Positions 6,799 to 10,408 of a stretch of DNA of 10,408 nucleotides are shown piece by piece (positions within the stretch are counted from its first letter, which is position 1; every line of letters begins with the position of its first letter). The translations under genes were made by a program, and so were the position numbers. The notes under the pieces are model-generated. The model saw nothing but the letters and a program-made list of their open reading frames with translations, made no database searches and was not told the DNA's origin. The stretch is taken from contig CALFYR010000586.1 in assembly GCA_937954195.1 (NCBI GenBank), positions 1 through 10,408 on the forward strand, read 5' to 3'. Origin of the DNA: an uncultured Dehalococcoidia bacterium (GTDB taxonomy: Bacteria > Chloroflexota > Dehalococcoidia > Tepidiformales > Tepidiformaceae).

Positions 6799-8499
6799 AT
6801 GCCAGACACTCGAACCATCCGCAATCACCTCGAATCCCTGATTGAGGGCGCCGTCCGCGCCGCCGTTGAGGCGGGGGACCTGCCCGACGTGGCCATTCCC
6901 GGTGCTGCTATCGAGCGTCCAAAGGACATGGCGAATGGCGATTTCGCCAGCACCCTCCCGCTCCGCCTGGCCCGGGCGGCAATGAAACCACCGATCGAAA
7001 TCGCCCGCTCGATCGCCGCGCACCTGCCGGCTGACGCGACGATTGATTCGCCGGACGTGGCCCCTCCAGGCTTCATTAACCTCCGGCTCTCGCCGGCGTT
7101 TCTCCAGCAACAGGTCGAACACATCATTGCTACTGGTCCGGGCTACGCCGACCTGGCAATTGGCGCCGGGAAGAAGGCGCAGGTGGAGTTTGTTTCGGCG
7201 AACCCAACCGGCCCGCTGCACGTCGGCAACGGCCGCGGCGCCGCCATTGGTGACGCGCTTGCATCGGCACTTGAAGCTGCCGGGTACGAGGTTGAGCGCG
7301 AGTATTACGTCAACGATGCAGGGACTCAGACGAGCTATTTCGCTGAGACACTCTATGCGCGCTATCAGCAGCTTTTCGGGCGCGACGTCGACATCCCGAA
7401 AGACGGCTACCCGGGCGACTACATGATCGACCTCGCCCGCGGAGTGAAGGACGAGGCGGGCGATTCATTCCTCCGCCCCGAGGGCGACCCCATGCCGGCC
7501 GAACTCGGGACCCTCGGGATCGAGCTCATGGTCCGCAATATCCGGGCCACGCTTGAACGGTTCGGCGTGCGCTACGACAAGTGGTACAGCGAAAAGTCCC
7601 TCTATGACGGCGAAGGCGCGTACGACCAGGCGATGGCAATCCTTCGAGAAGCAGGGACCCTGGCCGAGCGGGAAGGCGCCCTGTGGTTTACCTCAAGCGA
7701 CCTCGGCGAGGACAAAGACAATGTGGTGGTCCGCTCCGATGGGCGGCCAACCTACTACGCGAGCGACATCGCCTATCACTGGGACAAGTTCATCCGGCGC
7801 GGCTTCAACCTGGTCATCGACGTTTGGGGCGCAGACCACCACGGACACGTTTCACGGCTAAAGACCGCGGCGAAGGCCGTCGGCGCGGATCCGAACGCTC
7901 TCCACGTCCTTCTCTACCAACTGGTGTTCCTGAAGCGCGGAGGAGACGCGGTCAAGATCGCCAAGCGAAGCGGCGAGTTCGTAACGCTTGACGAACTGAT
8001 GAATGACGTTGGCGCTGACGCCGCCCGCTTCTTCTTCTTGCTGCGTTCTCCTGGCGCGCAGATGGACTTCGATCTTGACCTCGCCGTCACGCAGTCGAGC
8101 GAGAACCCCGTCTTTTATGTGCAGTACGCCCACGCGCGGCTCTGCTCCATCCTGGAACGCGCGGCCGAGCAAGGTCATACGCCGGACGGCGGCGATGTCT
8201 CGTTGCTGACACACCCAACAGAACTGGCGCTGATCCGCGAGATGATGCGGCTCGCCGACGTCATCGAAGTGGTCGCCACGTCGCTCGAACCGCAGCAGCT
8301 GCCCCACTACGCAATGTCGCTGGCCAACGCCTTCCACGCCTTCAACGACGCGTTCAAGCAATCGAACGACCCGTCCCTCAAGGTCATCACTGACGATGCG
8401 GCGATGACGAAGGCCCGGCTCCGGCTGGTCCTCTCGGCGCGCATTGCGCTTGCCCGCGTGCTCACGATGATGGGGATGACCGCTCCAGAGCGAATGTAG
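6799..8499 (+). CDS. argS: Arginyl-tRNA synthetase
   Basis: This class I synthetase (566 aa, normal length) charges tRNA-Arg with arginine using ATP in the cytoplasm. Domains in order: N-terminal Add-1 domain for tRNA recognition (about 1-100); catalytic Rossmann fold opening with FVSANPTGPLHVGNGRG (131-147), where HVGN is the HIGH motif; VNDAGTQ (171-177); SDGRPTYYASDIAYH (313-327); WGADHHGHVSR (343-353); the KMSK-equivalent loop KIAKRSG (386-392) followed by FVTLDEL; and the DALR-type anticodon-binding domain (about 440-566) with the typical APERM ending. Met and Ser of KMSK are replaced by Ile and Ala, a tolerated variation in ArgRS. The ATG has no Shine-Dalgarno. The gene ends at 8499, immediately next to the stop of the convergent DUF429 gene. 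Confidence 0.98.
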   Translation: MPDTRTIRNHLESLIEGAVRAAVEAGDLPDVAIPGAAIERPKDMANGDFASTLPLRLARAAMKPPIEIARSIAAHLPADATIDSPDVAPPGFINLRLSPAFLQQQVEHIIATGPGYADLAIGAGKKAQVEFVSANPTGPLHVGNGRGAAIGDALASALEAAGYEVEREYYVNDAGTQTSYFAETLYARYQQLFGRDVDIPKDGYPGDYMIDLARGVKDEAGDSFLRPEGDPMPAELGTLGIELMVRNIRATLERFGVRYDKWYSEKSLYDGEGAYDQAMAILREAGTLAEREGALWFTSSDLGEDKDNVVVRSDGRPTYYASDIAYHWDKFIRRGFNLVIDVWGADHHGHVSRLKTAAKAVGADPNALHVLLYQLVFLKRGGDAVKIAKRSGEFVTLDELMNDVGADAARFFFLLRSPGAQMDFDLDLAVTQSSENPVFYVQYAHARLCSILERAAEQGHTPDGGDVSLLTHPTELALIREMMRLADVIEVVATSLEPQQLPHYAMSLANAFHAFNDAFKQSNDPSLKVITDDAAMTKARLRLVLSARIALARVLTMMGMTAPERM

Positions 8500-9219
8500 T
8501 CACGGCCGTCGCGGCACGACGATGTACCCGTGGTCCGCGTCGCCGAACACCTCGCCGTCTCGCACCCCCTCCCTGAGGATGTGAAGGGCGCCGAGTGCAC
8601 AGGCCACCGCATCGAGGCGATCCTCGCGGGCTTTCAGCAGAAGTCCAGACGTGATCGCCACCGGCGTCTCCAGGTCAGGACAGCCCTCCAAACCGGCGCT
8701 GGAAGCGAAGCCACCGACGAGCAACCTGAATTCGTCGAGCACTCTGGCCCGCGCTGCGATCGGACCTCGCTTGTAGCGCAGCGCCCGTGTGGCGCCCATC
8801 AGCGCCACCGTGAGCGCATGTGGGAACACTTCCAGCGCCACACGGCTTGAGCCGGTGATCTCGCGTGGATCGAGCGACCAGTCGCGCGCGGCGAGCTCGG
8901 CGCCAAGCCTGGGACCTTCGGCAATCCCGCGCGCTTCGAGGAAGGCCGGACGCGCTGCGTAGGCGAAGACTCCACGTGAACCCCAGGCCCGTGCCATCTC
9001 CGCCTCTGCCCGCCGCTCCGGCGTCGCGATAAGCGGCGCATCGATCGCGGCGAGCACGTATTCGCCAAGCCCGTCAAGCCAGTCGGCGACGGCGCATGCG
9101 TCGGCGATCCTGCATTCCAGTTCCAACAGCCGAACCGAATCGCCGTCAACCTCCAGCGCGCAAAGCCCACTCGGATTGCGACCGCTCCATGCGAGGTCGA
9201 TACCGGCGACGATGACCAT
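8500..9219 (-). CDS. DUF429 family protein, predicted RNase H-fold nuclease
   Basis: This 239-aa protein opens with a strand and acidic turn typical of the RNase H-like fold (VAGIDLAWSGRNPSG, 4-18; D8). Further family features are AAIDAPL (57-63, D60), the segment ALEVFPHA (128-135, E130), and KAREDRLDAVACA (196-208, D200/D203). These acidic residues could form a metal site, and DUF429 proteins are annotated as predicted nucleases, but no substrate or pathway is established. There is no signal peptide or membrane segment. I chose the ATG at 9219 because it gives the normal N-terminus and a TATGCT box lies seven bases upstream. An ATG at 9231 or a frame running back to 9390 would add non-conserved residues overlapping the divergent phosphatase gene. 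It is convergent with argS with zero spacing. Confidence 0.88.
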   Translation of the reverse strand: MVIVAGIDLAWSGRNPSGLCALEVDGDSVRLLELECRIADACAVADWLDGLGEYVLAAIDAPLIATPERRAEAEMARAWGSRGVFAYAARPAFLEARGIAEGPRLGAELAARDWSLDPREITGSSRVALEVFPHALTVALMGATRALRYKRGPIAARARVLDEFRLLVGGFASSAGLEGCPDLETPVAITSGLLLKAREDRLDAVACALGALHILREGVRDGEVFGDADHGYIVVPRRP

Positions 9220-9226
9220 GTCCGCG

Positions 9227-9232
9227 AGCATA
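9227..9232 (-). promoter_or_regulatory. Candidate -10 box of the DUF429 gene
   Basis: On the minus strand the bases read TATGCT, seven bases before the ATG at 9219. This suggests a leaderless transcript and supports that start over the longer frame. No clear -35 box is visible. Confidence 0.4.
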
Positions 9233-9293
9233 GGCCTGGCGCGGCGGTAGATGGGAGAGCGGTGAAGCGAGTAGCCGCTAGTGAACACCGGCG

Positions 9294-9299
9294 TAGCAT
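9294..9299 (+). promoter_or_regulatory. Candidate -10 box of the inositol-monophosphatase-family gene
   Basis: TAGCAT lies eleven bases before the ATG at 9311, with no Shine-Dalgarno between. A start point near 9306 would give a leader of only a few bases. This box would be inside the coding sequence if the upstream GTG at 9281 were the start. Confidence 0.35.
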
Positions 9300-9310
9300 C
9301 GGGAACCGCC

Positions 9311-10117
9311 ATGGAGTTGCCCCACTCGCACCTCGGAGCATCGGCGCTCGCGGTTGCCGCACTCTGCGCCGACGCCGCCTGCGCGGCCATACGTGAAGGC
9401 TACGGACGGGCAACGGTTTCGGGAGTGAAGGGGCGCGGCAACGTCGTCACGGAGACTGACCTCGCCGCCGAGACCGCCACCATGCGCATCCTGAAGGAGC
9501 ACTTCCCCGACCATGCGATCTTGAGCGAGGAGACCGCCTCGACAACCCGATCCCGGGGATGGATGTGGGTGATCGACCCGTTGGACGGCACGAAGAACTT
9601 CTCCCGTGGCATCCCTCACTTCGCGTTCAACCTGGCGTTGTGCTTCGAGGGTGAACCTGTCCTGGGGCTCACCGAACACCCGTTGCTCAGTGACAGGTTC
9701 GTCGCCGTTCAGGGCGAAGGCGTGACGCTGAACGGCGCGGTCGTGCATGTGGGCGATGCGAGCACCGTGTTTGATTCGGTGGTTGCTTTGGATATGGGCT
9801 ACGACGCGAGCCGGGCGCAGCGCCAATTGGAACTCGCCTCCCACCTTTGGCCGGACATGCAGAGCCTCCGCATTTCCGGGTCGGCGGCGCTCGGCTTCGC
9901 GTACCTTGCCGGGGGGCGCTGGGACATCTTCGTACACTCCGACCTGCAGCCGTGGGACGTCGCGGCCGGCCTGATCCTGGTCCGCGAAGCTGGTGGAGTC
10001 GTTACAAACCGCGACGGTTCGACGGCGACGATCGAGTCGCGCGCCGTCGTTGCGGCGACCCCGGGTGTGCACGCCGACTTCATGCGCCTCGCGGCGGGGA
10101 TGCCGTGGGAGGCATAA
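9311..10117 (+). CDS. Inositol monophosphatase family protein
   Basis: This 268-aa magnesium- and lithium-sensitive-type phosphatase family member has the metal-site motifs in order: NVVTETDLAAE (44-54), LSEET (71-75, with E73/E74), WVIDPLDGTKNF (86-97, D89 and D92) and WDVAAGLILVREAGG (215-229, D216). All catalytic acids are present, so it is probably active. Relatives dephosphorylate inositol 1-phosphate, histidinol phosphate, 3'-phosphoadenosine 5'-phosphate or fructose 1,6-bisphosphate; the sequence does not decide which. The segment after strand 6 (GLTEHPLLSDRFVAVQGEGVTLNG) differs somewhat from the usual GxxYxP form. I chose the ATG at 9311; a GTG at 9281 would add ten residues and run further into the divergent promoter region. 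It is followed after 34 bases by the DUF885 gene, probably in one operon. Confidence 0.93.
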   Translation: MELPHSHLGASALAVAALCADAACAAIREGYGRATVSGVKGRGNVVTETDLAAETATMRILKEHFPDHAILSEETASTTRSRGWMWVIDPLDGTKNFSRGIPHFAFNLALCFEGEPVLGLTEHPLLSDRFVAVQGEGVTLNGAVVHVGDASTVFDSVVALDMGYDASRAQRQLELASHLWPDMQSLRISGSAALGFAYLAGGRWDIFVHSDLQPWDVAAGLILVREAGGVVTNRDGSTATIESRAVVAATPGVHADFMRLAAGMPWEA

Positions 10118-10140
10118 TCCCGAACTCACCACCCAAAAAC

Positions 10141-10145
10141 GGAGG
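10141..10145 (+). promoter_or_regulatory. Shine-Dalgarno site of the DUF885 gene
   Basis: The bases ggagg lie six bases before the ATG at 10152, an ideal site that fixes this start. Confidence 0.75.
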
Positions 10146-10151
10146 GCGGCC

Positions 10152-10408
10152 ATGACTGCCATTTATGACATCGCGAGCGACTACGTCGATGCGATTGCAG
10201 AACTCGACCCAATCAGCGCAACCGGGATGGGTATCCCGGGCCACGACGCCGAGATGTCCGACTTCTCGCCCGAAGGAGTTGCGGCACACTCGGCCCTCCG
10301 CCGCGAGACCCTCGCGAAGCTCGCGACAGCACCGATCGAAAACGATCGCGACCGCATCGCCAGGGAAGCGATGGAGGATGTACTTCAGCTCCGAGAGGAA
10401 GTGGTCGC
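10152..10408 (+). CDS. DUF885 family protein, N-terminal part (cut by window end)
   Basis: Only the first 85 codons are present and the frame is open at the window edge. The visible sequence (SDYVDAIAELDPISATGMGIPG at about 9-30, then HDAEMSDFSPEGVAAHSALRR at about 31-51) matches the opening of DUF885 proteins, which start with a helix ending in the DP.xAT..GxxGHD pattern followed by DxSPEG. Full members are usually about 550-600 aa and carry a zinc-peptidase-like HExxH-type motif further on, which cannot be checked here. There is no signal peptide, so this copy is probably cytoplasmic. It lies 34 bases after the phosphatase stop with its own strong ribosome site, probably as the second gene of that operon. 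Confidence 0.85.
   Translation, partial: MTAIYDIASDYVDAIAELDPISATGMGIPGHDAEMSDFSPEGVAAHSALRRETLAKLATAPIENDRDRIAREAMEDVLQLREEVV

Noticed and set aside
9220..9390. N-terminal extension of the DUF429 protein (57 residues)
   Set aside because: The extension is Ala/Ser/Arg-rich and non-conserved in appearance, overlaps the divergent phosphatase gene, and the promoter-like box at 9227-9232 fits the start at 9219.
1..10408. CRISPR array, transposon ends, attachment sites, tRNA or rRNA genes, defence or toxin-antitoxin modules
   Set aside because: I looked for regular repeats, inverted ends, tRNA-like folds and known protein motifs by eye and saw none; all larger frames are ordinary metabolic, transport or translation genes.

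Overview
The window is compact, GC-rich bacterial DNA with mostly short intergenic gaps. Nothing in it looks mobile: there is no transposase, integrase, phage gene, tRNA, rRNA or CRISPR array. Gene content (a double-FtsX permease ending in ALRYE, DUF309, DUF402 and DUF885 proteins, and several genes without a ribosome binding site behind a TANNNT box) fits a Chloroflexota-like or other high-GC, Gram-positive-type lineage. That assignment is inference; no phylogenetic marker was compared.

Left part (1-5272). A 66-aa small protein of unknown function is followed by a perfect palindrome (262-287) that probably terminates transcription from both sides. Facing it, on the minus strand, is a three-gene unit read right to left: a MacB/LolD-type ABC ATPase (5272-4532), a very large double-FtsX permease (4520-1098) and an SDR oxidoreductase of the gluconate 5-dehydrogenase type (1044-292). 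ATPase and permease are 11 bases apart and clearly form one transporter. The SDR follows closely, but a metabolic link to the transporter is not shown.

Middle (5425-6752). A DUF309 protein on the minus strand is divergent from a 51-aa His-rich, single-helix membrane protein with a strong Shine-Dalgarno site. An intrinsic terminator at 6207-6225 closes the latter. A DUF402 (FomD/Ntdp-like) putative nucleotide phosphatase comes next.

Right part (6799-10408). Arginyl-tRNA synthetase (argS) runs tail-to-tail, with no intervening base, into a DUF429 (RNase H-fold) gene. That gene is divergent from an inositol-monophosphatase-family gene, which is followed after 34 bases by the start of a DUF885 protein cut off by the window end.

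Most of the window is ordinary core and housekeeping sequence, and I do not see a convincing new multi-gene system. The points most worth a second look are the small His-rich membrane protein, the predicted 17-helix layout of the permease, and an apparent split between Shine-Dalgarno-led and leaderless genes.
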